A DNA stretch of 36,798 nucleotides from Nitrosovibrio sp. Nv4 (GTDB lineage Bacteria > Pseudomonadota > Gammaproteobacteria > Burkholderiales > SG8-39), in NCBI GenBank assembly GCA_945906765.1, contig CAMDRF010000022.1, positions 1-36,798 on the forward strand, read 5' to 3'. The translations under genes were made by a program, and so were the position numbers. Within the stretch, counting starts at the first letter, position 1, and every line of letters starts with the position of its first letter. The notes under the pieces are model-generated. The model had not been told where the DNA came from. It made no database searches and was given only the letters and a program-made list of their open reading frames with translations. Positions 1 through 8,848 of the stretch are shown here, one piece after another.

Positions 1-746
1 GCTGCCACGATAGGCTTCACGGCGGGATCCAGTGGCAGCATCGTCTTGGCTTGTTTGACGAAGGGCGCCAGCGCATAGGCCTGGCGACTGTGCCCCACCC
101 GATCAAGCAAATAACCGAGCCGGCGTACCGCCGAGTTTTCATATGCAGCCGCCGCCGTTGCCAGCATGCGCGGGTTGGCTTTGGCGCCGATATCCTTGAC
201 GATTTGCGCGACGCCATTAATGCCGGCCGCCTTGTGGAAGTAGCGTACGCAGTCGAGCAGCGTCAGTTCGACACCGGCGACGTTGGCGAATCCGGCGTCG
301 CTCTTCATCTGGCTCACCAGCTTGGGCTTATTGACCTGGGCGAATGACTCGGCAGCCTGGTAGAGGAATTGCAGGCGATGACGGCCAAGGTCGAAGTCGC
401 GCAACTGCCTGGGAACAACGATCTGGAAAACCATGCTGGCCTGATGCGATGAGCCGTGGAACGCCGCCGCACGCAGCAGCGAAATGCGGTAGTCGATCCC
501 CTGATGCTTCATCAGCGGATCGATCCACTTCACGGGGTCTGGCGCGCCCGCGATCTGGTCTTCCGGGCGCAGGATGAGATAGAAGCCATGCCTGGGGTTC
601 GCCAAGCGGTGCTTATTGATTGCCCGCGTGAGCGCCGCAGCTAGTGCCTGCGGCTTTAGGCCCAGCGCAGCGGCTACATCATTCCGGGAGAAGTAGGCGC
701 GGCCGTGCCCAAGCAGATCGTCGAGGTAAGATTCGAGGGAGACCAT
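1..746 (-). CDS. abiEi: AbiEi-family antitoxin (type IV toxin-antitoxin), 3' end beyond the window
   Basis: An open frame begins with ATG at 746 and stays open for 248 codons to the left edge, so the C-terminus is missing. The first ~60 residues (MVSLESYLDDLLGHGRAYFS, then a stretch with ALGLKPQALAAALTRAI) form the winged helix-turn-helix expected of AbiEi. The rest (HGFYLIL, then WIDPLMKHQGIDYRISLLRA and LTLLDCVRYFHKAAGINGVA) matches the AbiEi/COG5340 antitoxin pattern. AbiEi proteins repress their own promoter and counter the nucleotidyltransferase toxin AbiEii, normally encoded just downstream, which here would lie outside the window. A promoter with an inverted repeat sits immediately upstream. 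Family recognition is by pattern only. A stand-alone AbiEi-like regulator cannot be excluded without seeing abiEii. Confidence 0.8.
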   Translation of the reverse strand, partial: MVSLESYLDDLLGHGRAYFSRNDVAAALGLKPQALAAALTRAINKHRLANPRHGFYLILRPEDQIAGAPDPVKWIDPLMKHQGIDYRISLLRAAAFHGSSHQASMVFQIVVPRQLRDFDLGRHRLQFLYQAAESFAQVNKPKLVSQMKSDAGFANVAGVELTLLDCVRYFHKAAGINGVAQIVKDIGAKANPRMLATAAAAYENSAVRRLGYLLDRVGHSRQAYALAPFVKQAKTMLPLDPAVKPIVA

Positions 747-751
747 GCCGT

Positions 752-788
752 AACATACACAAAACTCTACAAATAATCAATAGTTTTG
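752..788 (-). promoter_or_regulatory. abiEi promoter with overlapping inverted-repeat operator
   Basis: On the minus strand a -35 TTGATT (780-775) and a -10 TATGTT (757-752) are separated by 17 bp. A perfect 7-bp inverted repeat, CAAAACT/AGTTTTG (arms 782-788 and 760-766, 15 bp apart), straddles the promoter. AbiEi proteins are known to autorepress through inverted repeats at this place. The -10 ends only 5 bp before the ATG, so the start of transcription should fall at or within a base or two of the A of ATG, giving a leaderless or nearly leaderless mRNA. No transcript data. Confidence 0.6.
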
Positions 789-803
789 CATATGATTTGG
801 GTC

Positions 804-817
804 ACTCCCACTCGATC
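804..817 (-). repeat. Copy of the guaA 3'-end sequence, candidate attachment site
   Basis: These 14 bases are identical to 2207-2220, the end of guaA. Read on the minus strand they encode I-E-W-E followed by TGA, preceded by ATG CCG TTG ATG, so a tail of guaA-like codons is present without a gene. The 3' end of guaA is a known integration hotspot for a family of tyrosine-recombinase islands, and such insertions leave a direct repeat. No integrase lies between the two copies. Confidence 0.5.
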
Positions 818-826
818 ATCAACGGC

Positions 827-1238
827 ATATGTAACCCATTGTCACAGCTAGCACTTCGTGCTGCGAGCAGCATTTTTACCGTCAGAATTACCGTCAATTT
901 GATTTGATCCCCGAAAATAGCTTTGAGCATCTATCGAGATGTATCGCGATCAATCGACGATCTCTTGCGGTTCACCTTTCGAGATGTATCGAGATCTATC
1001 GGTTCCCGCGATGCCCCTTGGCAACGTCAACACGCCCTTCTGCTCGTCGAAATGGCGCAAGAAAGTCCGGCATCAAATCACTTAACTTATTGTCTTTCCA
1101 TTCTTATTCGTCAATTTTTTTACCGTCAAGGAACCCAACCAGAGGCACTAACAATCCGAAAAAGGCAAGAACTGGCGCCATCAAATGGCTTAACTATTTG
1201 TCACACAAAGTGTTTTCGATCATTTTTTTACCGTCAGC
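827..1238 (+). repeat. Three degenerate ~60-bp direct repeats ending in TTTTTACCGTCA
   Basis: TTTTTACCGTCA occurs at 873-884, 1117-1128 and 1225-1236, always in the same orientation, and an extra TACCGTCA is at 888-895. The copies at 1071-1130 and 1179-1238 align over 60 bases without gaps, with about 42 identities: both start CATCAAAT, then CTTAACT, then TTGTC, then TTCG and the T-run. The first copy shares TAAC...TTGTCACA and the same end but has about 7 extra bases and two small hairpins. The unequal spacing (244 and 108 bp) and divergence argue against a CRISPR. Function unknown. Confidence 0.55.
932..1006 (+). repeat. Two clusters of 10-bp tandem repeats (TATCGAGATG-like)
   Basis: Cluster one reads TATCGAGATG, TATCGCGATC, AATCGACGAT at 932-961 in exact 10-bp steps. 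Cluster two reads TTTCGAGATG, TATCGAGATC, TATCGGTTCC at 977-1006, again in 10-bp steps. The two clusters share the 13-mer TCGAGATGTATCG and start 45 bp apart. Ten-bp phasing places every unit on the same face of the helix, which suits a cooperatively bound regulator or an initiator protein. No partner protein is visible. Confidence 0.5.
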
Positions 1239-1292
1239 CAACAATGGCTGGCGGAATGAGGTCAGAGGTCAATCAGGACGGTGGCGGCAAGT

Positions 1293-1616
1293 TCAAGCCA
1301 GCACTTTGAGCCCGTGCTTCTCGACCACGGCCAACAACTTGAGCGCCATGCCGCTGGGCCGCTTGGTCCCGGCCTCCCACTTCTGCACCGTGGACTCACT
1401 AGTGTTCAGATAGCGGGCGAATACGGGTTGACTGACATGTGCCCCCTCGCGAATTCGCTTGATCTCCTTCGGGGGGATCACCGACGGCGCAGTGAGACAC
1501 GATTCGTCAAATTCGCGCATGGTCGCCTTGTCGATGGTTCCGGCGCGATGCAACCCTTGGGCTGCGCTGTGGATCGCCTCGAAGGCGTCGCTCTTGAACT
1601 TGGCTTTACGTTTCAT
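1293..1616 (-). CDS. HTH (XRE-type) antitoxin of a HigBA/RelBE-like pair
   Basis: A 107-residue protein with an N-terminal ~45-residue dimerisation or toxin-neutralising part and a C-terminal XRE-type helix-turn-helix (residues ~58-90: REGAHVSQPVFARYL, then STVQKWEAGTKRPSG). This layout, with the toxin gene first and a DNA-binding antitoxin second, is that of HigA-like antitoxins, which repress the shared promoter and bind the toxin. The ATG at 1616 is preceded by GGAG with 7-nt spacing and overlaps the last 11 nt of the toxin gene, so translation is probably coupled. It resembles the NadS/HigA group. The exact subgroup is not resolved. Confidence 0.8.
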   Translation of the reverse strand: MKRKAKFKSDAFEAIHSAAQGLHRAGTIDKATMREFDESCLTAPSVIPPKEIKRIREGAHVSQPVFARYLNTSESTVQKWEAGTKRPSGMALKLLAVVEKHGLKVLA

Positions 1617-1977
1617 CGCATAGCTCCAGTAAGTCTCCCTGATTCAGCGCGGCCCGCAACTCAGTGTCCCTCATGCGGCCAAAGGCCTGCGCCAGTTTCT
1701 TGAAATTAGCAAGCTCATCATCCTCGATATTGGCTCGGTTCTTCTTGGCAAACAGATAAGCAAAAATCCAATGCCGCCCGCCCTTTGCCAGCACGATCGA
1801 GCGGTGCATGTTCTTGTTCAGCCGCTTCTTGAACACGCCTCCGCCCAGATCGTCAGCCTGCCTTTGCATGGCTTCACGAACCGCCGCAATCAACGCGCGA
1901 TCACCGATGCCCGCCTTCCTCGCCGCTTTGCTGAACCAGGCCGTCTTGAAAGCTCGCGTCAAAGGCTTTTTCAGCAT
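1606..1977 (-). CDS. RelE/HigB-like toxin (COG4737 / PF06296 type)
   Basis: A 123-residue basic protein with the conserved string of this toxin family: FKTAWFSKAARKAGI near the N-terminus, DLGGGVFKKRLN in the middle, then RSIVLAKGGRHWIFAYLFAK and RANIEDDELANFKKLA. Members are small RNase-type type II toxins held in check by the HTH antitoxin encoded next to them, which here follows with an 11-nt overlap. I start at the ATG at 1977. A GTG at 1995 in the same frame is possible, but its upstream AGGA is too close to act well. No clear Shine-Dalgarno precedes either. Active residues were not tested. Confidence 0.8.
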   Translation of the reverse strand: MLKKPLTRAFKTAWFSKAARKAGIGDRALIAAVREAMQRQADDLGGGVFKKRLNKNMHRSIVLAKGGRHWIFAYLFAKKNRANIEDDELANFKKLAQAFGRMRDTELRAALNQGDLLELCDET

Positions 1978-2049
1978 GCCGTAGTGTAGTACCACGTCCT
2001 ACTTATGTCACGTCCTGGCATGACCGCGACGAGGCCGCGCAAGCCATGC

Positions 2050-2096
2050 GATACAAATCCTCAGCTGATCTGAAACCTTGTCCGAGGTTTTGTATC
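2050..2096 (-). promoter_or_regulatory. Inverted repeat upstream of the toxin-antitoxin pair, candidate operator
   Basis: Arms GATACAAATCCTC (2050-2062) and GAGGTTTTGTATC (2084-2096) are complementary at 12 of 13 positions, with a 21-base loop. A smaller perfect palindrome, AAACCT/AGGTTT, lies inside (2073-2090). The site is about 75-120 bp upstream of the toxin start and has no T-run, so an operator for the HTH antitoxin is more likely than a terminator. Inferred from position and symmetry. Confidence 0.45.
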
Positions 2097-2204
2097 ATCT
2101 GCCGTCAACATTTTAGCTTCAGATCGATTCACATCTACCTCAACAGGCTTCATTCGTTACATAAAATTAATGCGATAATATATTGTTATTAAACCACTTT
2201 TAAC

Positions 2205-3767
2205 CTACTCCCACTCGATCGTGGCAGGCGGCTTGGAGGAAATATCGTAGGTCACGCGGTTGATGCCGCGCACCTCGTTGATGATGCGGCTCGACACCCT
2301 TGCGAGCAATTCGTGCGGTAGCGGCGCCCAGCCGGCGGTCATGAAGTCAGAGGTTTCGACCGCGCGCAGCGCGACCACGTACTCGTAGGTGCGTCCGTCG
2401 CCCATCACGCCCACCGACTTCACCGGCAGGAAGACGGCGAACGCCTGGGCGGTCTTGTCGTACCAGCCTGACTTTCGCAATTCTTCAATGAACACCGCGT
2501 CGGCTCTTTGCAGCAAATGAACGTATTCTTTTTTTATTTCCCCTAGCACCCGCACTCCCAGCCCCGGTCCCGGGAACGGATGGCGGAACACCATCTCGCG
2601 CGGCAGGCCAAGCGCGAGCCCGAGATCGCGGACTTCGTCTTTGAACAGTTCGCGCAGCGGCTCCAGCAGCTTCAGGTGCAGGCTATCCGGCAGGCCGCCC
2701 ACGTTGTGGTGCGACTTGATGGTCACGGCCTTCTTCGTCTTCGCGCCCGCGGACTCGATCACATCCGGGTAGATGGTGCCCTGCGCGAGCCATTTTGCGT
2801 TCTTGATCTTCGCCGACTCACGCTGAAAGACGTCGACGAACAATTTGCCGATGATCTTCCTCTTCTGCTCCGGGTCGGACACGCCCCCGAGCGCGGCAAA
2901 CATCTCGCCGCTCGCGTCGACGTGGATCACCTTGACGTGCATGTGCTCCGCGAACGTCGCCATGACCTGCTTCGCCTCGTCCAGCCGCAGCAGGCCGTGG
3001 TCGACGAACACGCAGGTGAGCTGCTTGCCGATCGCCTTGTGGATCAAGGCTGCAGCAACCGAGGAGTCCACGCCTCCGGAAAGACCGAGGATGACTTCTT
3101 CGTCGCCTACCTGTTTTTTGATTCCTTGAATGGCTTCGGAAACATAATCCGGCATGTTCCAATCGCCCCGGCAGCCGCTGATTTCGCGCACGAATCGGTG
3201 CAGCAGCTTCGTGCCCTGTGCGGTATGCGTGACTTCCGGGTGGAACTGCACCGCGTAGTAGCGGCGCGCCTCGTCCGCCATGCCGGCGATCGGGCATGCC
3301 GCGGTCGAGGCCATGAGCTTGAAGCCCGGCGGCATCTCGACCACCTTGTCGCCATGGCTCATCCAGACTTTCAGTATGCCGTGGCCTTCAGGCGTGCGGA
3401 AATCCTCGATGCCATCCAGAAGCTTGGTATGGCCGCGCGCCCGCACTTCGGCGTAGCCGAATTCGCGCAGCTTGCCGGGTTCGACCTTGCCGCCGAGCTG
3501 CTGCGCCATGGTCTGCATGCCGTAGCAGATGCCCAGCACCGGCACGCCCAGCTCGAATACAGCCTGAGGCGCCTTCAGCGTGGATTCTTCGTAGGCTGAG
3601 AGGTGACTTCCGGAAAGAATCACCCCATTAGGCGCGTACTCGCGCACGAAAGCGTCGCTGACGTCGCAGGGGTGGATCTCGCAATAAACTTTGGCTTCGC
3701 GCACCCGGCGCGCGATGAGCTGCGTGTACTGCGCGCCGAAGTCGAGGATGAGGATCTTGTCGTGCAA
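2205..3767 (-). CDS. guaA: GMP synthase (glutamine-hydrolysing)
   Basis: Converts XMP to GMP using ATP and glutamine, the last step of guanine nucleotide synthesis, in the cytoplasm. The 520-residue protein has an N-terminal class I glutamine amidotransferase domain (Cys81 in GICYGMQ, His176 and Glu178 in QFHPEV), an ATP-pyrophosphatase domain with the PP-loop LSGGVDSS (229-236), and the C-terminal dimerisation domain ending in PPATIEWE. Homology starts at [15 protein letters not shown], which makes the TTG at 3767 the likely start. That TTG lies 4 nt after the guaB stop and has only a weak ribosome-binding site, so translation is probably coupled to guaB. The SGSH loop in the amidotransferase domain is typical of betaproteobacterial GuaA. 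The 3' end abuts an accessory region. Confidence 0.95.
   Translation of the reverse strand: MHDKILILDFGAQYTQLIARRVREAKVYCEIHPCDVSDAFVREYAPNGVILSGSHLSAYEESTLKAPQAVFELGVPVLGICYGMQTMAQQLGGKVEPGKLREFGYAEVRARGHTKLLDGIEDFRTPEGHGILKVWMSHGDKVVEMPPGFKLMASTAACPIAGMADEARRYYAVQFHPEVTHTAQGTKLLHRFVREISGCRGDWNMPDYVSEAIQGIKKQVGDEEVILGLSGGVDSSVAAALIHKAIGKQLTCVFVDHGLLRLDEAKQVMATFAEHMHVKVIHVDASGEMFAALGGVSDPEQKRKIIGKLFVDVFQRESAKIKNAKWLAQGTIYPDVIESAGAKTKKAVTIKSHHNVGGLPDSLHLKLLEPLRELFKDEVRDLGLALGLPREMVFRHPFPGPGLGVRVLGEIKKEYVHLLQRADAVFIEELRKSGWYDKTAQAFAVFLPVKSVGVMGDGRTYEYVVALRAVETSDFMTAGWAPLPHELLARVSSRIINEVRGINRVTYDISSKPPATIEWE
2207..2220 (-). repeat. guaA-end copy of the 14-bp direct repeat, candidate attachment site
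   Basis: ACTCCCACTCGATC on the plus strand covers the codons for I-E-W-E and the first base of the guaA stop. The same 14 bases recur at 804-817. The two copies enclose about 1.4 kb with a toxin-antitoxin pair and repeats. Integration that regenerates the guaA end would leave this arrangement. Confidence 0.5.
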
Positions 3768-3771
3768 ATCG

Positions 3772-5268
<1,497 letters not shown>

Positions 5269-5285
<17 letters not shown>

Positions 5286-5565
5286 TCCTGCGCTTGCCGC
5301 GCGCGCGTGCGCGCCGCGCCTCGTTCGGGTCCGCCGCCAACGGCCGGAGAATTTCCACCCTGTCGCCCTCGCGCAGCCGGTGTTCGGGCGCGATGCGCTT
5401 GCCGAAGATTGCCAGCTTGAGCCGCGCCGCGCTCAATCCGTGGCGCGCGAGCTGGCCGCTCGCTTCGATCGCCTGGCGGGCGACCGCGCCTTCGGCCAAT
5501 TCGAGCACGATGATGTCCTGGACATCCGCCAGGGCGTAAACCACTTCAACGCGCAAGCGGGACAC
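5269..5565 (-). CDS. rnfH: RnfH family ubiquitin-like protein
   Basis: A 98-residue protein of the RnfH (UPF0125) family, a small beta-grasp fold of uncertain cellular role. Visible family signatures are [18 protein letters not shown] at the start, VARQAIEASG, and the C-terminal GDRVEILRPLAADPNEARR. The best start is the GTG at 5565, which overlaps the last 20 nt of ratA. The ratA-rnfH pair divergent from smpB is a widely conserved arrangement in Gamma- and Betaproteobacteria, which supports the call. The Rnf electron-transport link suggested by the name is not supported by anything in this window. Confidence 0.85.
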
Positions 5566-5992
5566 CCGGGCTCGCCATGGCCCGGCGCGTGAAGGCTTCC
5601 ACGGTAGCGTCGGCGATGCGCCTGAATACCGGCTCCAGGACCGCCGCGACGATGCGGTTGGAGAACTCGTACTCCATCGAATACTCGGCTTTGCATGCGC
5701 CCGCCCCCAGCGGAGTGATACGCCACGCGGCTGAAAACCGCTTGAACGGCCCTTCGACGAGCCGCATGTCGATGGATCGCCCGCGAACATGGATGTTCTC
5801 GGTGCTAAGCGAATACCGGAGCCCCTTGACCGCCAGAGTGAGCGTGGCGACGGTCCGGCCGGGTGAGCGCTCGTAAATCTCGGCCGCCGCGCACCAGGGC
5901 AGGAAGCCGGGATAGGATTCGACCGCGGCGACCATAGCGTAGAAATCGACGGCATCGCACTCGACGATTGCCGAGCGGGAGATGCGCTTCAT
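5546..5992 (-). CDS. ratA: RatA family START-domain protein
   Basis: A 148-residue single-domain protein of the polyketide-cyclase/START (SRPBCC) fold, matching RatA/Coq10-type proteins: [20 protein letters not shown], then [15 protein letters not shown], then KRFSAAWRI and the C-terminal helix. In E. coli RatA was reported to inhibit 70S ribosome association, while the Coq10 relatives bind ubiquinone. The sequence cannot decide between these roles. Its start is only 32 bp from the divergent smpB start, so the two promoters must overlap. rnfH follows with a 20-nt overlap. Confidence 0.9.
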   Translation of the reverse strand: MKRISRSAIVECDAVDFYAMVAAVESYPGFLPWCAAAEIYERSPGRTVATLTLAVKGLRYSLSTENIHVRGRSIDMRLVEGPFKRFSAAWRITPLGAGACKAEYSMEYEFSNRIVAAVLEPVFRRIADATVEAFTRRAMASPGVPLAR

Positions 5993-6024
5993 GGGAAAAT
6001 CAGCGCCAGAGCCCGATTGCGACC

Positions 6025-6468
6025 ATGTCGATCACCGAAAACCGCAAAGCATTCCACGATTATTTCGTGGAGGATCGTTACGAGGCCGGCCTGGTGCTCG
6101 AGGGCTGGGAGGTCAAGGCGATCCGCGCCGGCCGCGCGCAGATCAGCGATGCCTACGTAATCGTGGATGAAGGCGCGCTCTGGCTGCTGGGCGCGCACAT
6201 CAGCCCGCTCGGCAGCGCCTCGACCCATATCACGCCCGACGCCACGCGCACGCGCAAGCTCCTCATGCACGCCGAGGAAACCCGGCGCCTGGTGGGCAAG
6301 GTCGAACAACGCGGCTACACGCTGATACCGCTCGATCTGCATTTTGCCAAGGGTCGCATCAAGATCCAGATCGCGCTTGCCAAAGGCAAGCTCAAGCACG
6401 ATAAGCGGGCGTCGGAGCGCGAGAAAGAATGGCAGCGGGAGAAGTCCCGCCTGCTGCGGGCACGCTAA
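6025..6468 (+). CDS. smpB: SsrA-binding protein SmpB
   Basis: Binds tmRNA and delivers it to stalled ribosomes for trans-translation. The 147-residue protein shows the family hallmarks: [29 protein letters not shown], the [20 protein letters not shown] core, and the basic C-terminal tail KGKLKHDKR...[13 protein letters not shown] that enters the decoding site. Homology fixes the ATG at 6025; an in-frame extension upstream is not conserved. The Shine-Dalgarno is weak. The last 77 nt are overlapped on the opposite strand by the 3' end of ppsA. Confidence 0.96.
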   Translation: MSITENRKAFHDYFVEDRYEAGLVLEGWEVKAIRAGRAQISDAYVIVDEGALWLLGAHISPLGSASTHITPDATRTRKLLMHAEETRRLVGKVEQRGYTLIPLDLHFAKGRIKIQIALAKGKLKHDKRASEREKEWQREKSRLLRAR

Positions 6469-8827
6469 GCGCCAACCAGGTGGACACCACGGTATCCGGG
6501 TTGAGCGACAGACTCTCGATCCCCTGCTCCATCAGCCAGCGCGCGAAATCGGGATGGTCGGACGGTCCCTGGCCGCAGATGCCGACGTACTTGCCTTGCT
6601 TGCGGCAGGCGCGAATCGCCATTTCGAGCATCGCCTTGACCGCGCCGTCGCGCTCGTCGAAGCCGGCCGCCACCAGTCCCGAGTCGCGATCCAGGCCGAG
6701 CGTGAGCTGCGTCAGGTCGTTGGAGCCGATCGAAAAGCCATCGAAGAATTCCAGGAATTGCTCGGCGAGGATCGCGTTGGAGGGCAGTTCGCACATCATC
6801 ACCAGCCGCAAGCCGTCCTGGCCGCGCTGCAGGCCGTTTTCCGCCAGCAGCTGCACGACGCTGCGCGCTTCGCCCAGCGTGCGCACGAACGGCACCATCA
6901 GCTCGACGTTGGTCAGCCCCAGTTCATTGCGCACCTTGCGCAGCGCGGCGCATTCGAGCTCGAAGCAGGCGCGAAAATCCGCCGCCAGGTAGCGCGATGC
7001 GCCGCGCAAGCCGAGCATCGGGTTCTCCTCCTCCGGCTCGTAGCGCTCGCCGCCGAGCAGCTTGCGGTATTCGTTCGACTTGAAATCCGAGAGCCGGACG
7101 ATGACCGGTTTGGGCCAGAACGCGGCCGCGATGGTGGCCACGCCTTCGACCATCTTCTCGCGGAAAAACGCCTTCGGATCCGCGTAGCCGCGTGCGGCGC
7201 GCTCCACGCCTGCTTTCAGATCCTGCGGCAGATCCGGCCAGTCGAGGCAGGCCCTGGGGTGGACGCCGATTTCGTTGTTGATGATGAATTCGAGCCGTGC
7301 CAGGCCGACGCCCGCATTCGGCAGCTGCGCGAAACCGAACGCCAGCTGCGGGTTGCCGATATTCATCGCGATCTTGACCGGGATCGGCGGCAGGTCGCCG
7401 CGCTCGCTCGTGATCACCTCGAAGGGCACGGCACCGGCGTAAACGTTGCCGGTGTCGCCCTCGGCGCAGGACACCGTCACGCTGGCCGCGGCCGCGAGCT
7501 GGGACGTGGCATCGCCACAGCCGATCACGGCCGGGATGCCAAGTTCCCGCGCGATAATCGCCGCGTGGCAGGTCCGGCCGCCGCGGTTGGTGACGATGGC
7601 GGACGCCAGCTTCATCACCGGCTCCCAATTGGGATCGGTCATGTCGGTAACCAGCACATCGCCCTTCCTGACGCTCGACATCTTCGAGGCATCCTTCACG
7701 ATGCGCACCGGACCGACGCCGATCTTCTGGCCGATGGCCCTTCCGCTGACCAGCAGCGTGCCCGTCCCCTTGAGCCGGTAGCGCTCTTCGCTCCCGGCAC
7801 CGCCTCTCTTCCCATCGCGGGATCGCACAGTCTCGGGCCGCGCTTGCAGCACATGGATGCTGCCATCCACGCCGTCCTTGCCCCATTCGATGTCCATCGG
7901 GCGCCCGTAGTGCTTCTCGATCAGGCAGGCGGTGCGGGAAAGCTCGAGAACGTCGACATCGCTCAGCGAGAAGCGGTGGCGCTGCGCGGCGGGCACGTCT
8001 TCGGTGCGCACCGAGTGCCCGGCCGACGTCTCGCCGGAAAAAATCATCCTCTGCAGCTTCGAGCCGAGCCGCCGGCGCAGGATGGCTGGATTGCCAGCCT
8101 CAAGCATCTGTTTGTGGACGTAGAACTCGTCCGGATTCACCGCGCCCTGCACCACCATTTCGCCCAATCCCCAGGACGATGTGATGAACACCACGTCGGA
8201 GAATCCCGACTCGGTATCGAGCGTGAACATGACCCCGCTCGCCCCCCGGTCGCTGCGCACCATCTGCTGGACTGCGGCCGAAACCGCTACGGGTCCGTGC
8301 GCGTAGCCCTGGTGCGCCCGGTAGGAGATCGCGCGGTCGTTGTAGAGGGAGGCGAAAACACGCCGGATTGCCTCCAGGACATGGCCGGCGCCCCGGATAT
8401 TGAGGAAGGTTTCCTGCTGGCCCGCGAACGAGGCGTCCGGCAAGTCTTCGGCTGTCGCTGAGGAGCGAACTGCAAACGATACTTCACTTGACATTTGTTT
8501 TTCAAGTATTTGATAATATTCGAGTATAGATGATTCAACGTCCGGCGGAAATGGCGCGCTCTCGATCCAGCCCCGGATCTGGGCACCGCACTGCGCCAAG
8601 GCCACGACATCCTGCGGATCGAGCGTCTCGATCCGATCCGCGATGCGCCGGTCGAGTCCGCCGGCTGAAAGGAAGGCCTGGAAAGCCTGCGTTGTGGTGG
8701 CGAAGCCCCCGGGCACGCGCACCCCCGCACGCGCAAGCCCGCCGATCATTTCCCCCAGCGAGGCATTCTTGCCACCTACCCTGGGCAGGTCGGCCATGCG
8801 GAGATCTTTTAGCCACGCGACGTACAT
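6392..8827 (-). CDS. ppsA: Phosphoenolpyruvate synthase
   Basis: Makes PEP from pyruvate, ATP and water, for gluconeogenesis. The 811 residues show in order: the N-terminal nucleotide-binding domain ([40 protein letters not shown]), the phosphohistidine domain [19 protein letters not shown], and the PEP/pyruvate-binding barrel ([56 protein letters not shown] with the catalytic Cys). Length is slightly above the ~790 usual. After the conserved end ([13 protein letters not shown]) there are about 25 extra residues encoded antisense to smpB. A Shine-Dalgarno-like AAGGA is almost touching the ATG. The divergent ppsR starts 21 bp away. Codons around 8480-8530 are unusually AT-rich because a plus-strand promoter is embedded there. 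Confidence 0.96.
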   Translation of the reverse strand: MYVAWLKDLRMADLPRVGGKNASLGEMIGGLARAGVRVPGGFATTTQAFQAFLSAGGLDRRIADRIETLDPQDVVALAQCGAQIRGWIESAPFPPDVESSILEYYQILEKQMSSEVSFAVRSSATAEDLPDASFAGQQETFLNIRGAGHVLEAIRRVFASLYNDRAISYRAHQGYAHGPVAVSAAVQQMVRSDRGASGVMFTLDTESGFSDVVFITSSWGLGEMVVQGAVNPDEFYVHKQMLEAGNPAILRRRLGSKLQRMIFSGETSAGHSVRTEDVPAAQRHRFSLSDVDVLELSRTACLIEKHYGRPMDIEWGKDGVDGSIHVLQARPETVRSRDGKRGGAGSEERYRLKGTGTLLVSGRAIGQKIGVGPVRIVKDASKMSSVRKGDVLVTDMTDPNWEPVMKLASAIVTNRGGRTCHAAIIARELGIPAVIGCGDATSQLAAAASVTVSCAEGDTGNVYAGAVPFEVITSERGDLPPIPVKIAMNIGNPQLAFGFAQLPNAGVGLARLEFIINNEIGVHPRACLDWPDLPQDLKAGVERAARGYADPKAFFREKMVEGVATIAAAFWPKPVIVRLSDFKSNEYRKLLGGERYEPEEENPMLGLRGASRYLAADFRACFELECAALRKVRNELGLTNVELMVPFVRTLGEARSVVQLLAENGLQRGQDGLRLVMMCELPSNAILAEQFLEFFDGFSIGSNDLTQLTLGLDRDSGLVAAGFDERDGAVKAMLEMAIRACRKQGKYVGICGQGPSDHPDFARWLMEQGIESLSLNPDTVVSTWLALSVPAAGGTSPAAILSRAPTPAYRA
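8488..8517 (+). promoter_or_regulatory. Candidate sigma-70 promoter for ppsR, inside ppsA
   Basis: A perfect -35 TTGACA (8488-8493), an 18-bp spacer and a -10 GATAAT (8512-8517, 5 of 6) point along the plus strand toward ppsR. Transcription would start near 8524 and give a leader of about 325 nt, of which ~300 nt are antisense to the 5' end of ppsA. The patch is strikingly AT-rich for this genome, as if codon choice in ppsA had been bent to keep it. Confidence 0.55.
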
Positions 8828-8848
8828 TTCCTTGGTATTTTAGCCAGC

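Larger units (their letters stand above)
818..1292. other. 475-base non-coding stretch with repeats
   Basis: I see no credible gene here. Open frames on the plus strand across 904-1413 have no recognisable domain and unusual composition, with many Arg, Ser and Ile residues. The stretch is visibly more AT-rich than the flanking core genome. It holds two clusters of 10-bp repeats and several copies of a TTTTTACCGTCA motif, listed separately. It could be the debris of a mobile element or a region of protein-binding sites. Confidence 0.6.

Noticed and set aside
827-1238. CRISPR array from the repeated TTTTTACCGTCA blocks
   Set aside because: Only three copies, about 70 percent identical, at unequal spacing (244 and 108 bp), and no cas genes.
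904-1413. Plus-strand open frames upstream of the HTH antitoxin
   Set aside because: They overlap the antitoxin on the other strand, carry the repeats, and show no recognisable domain or ribosome-binding site.
6344-8461. A 705-codon open frame on the plus strand opposite ppsA
   Set aside because: It is antisense to a fully conserved PEP synthase; its translation is rich in His, Arg and Ala with no domain. Long antisense frames are common in GC-rich coding DNA. Similar frames opposite guaB (3691-5283) and res (29740-31317) were dropped for the same reason.
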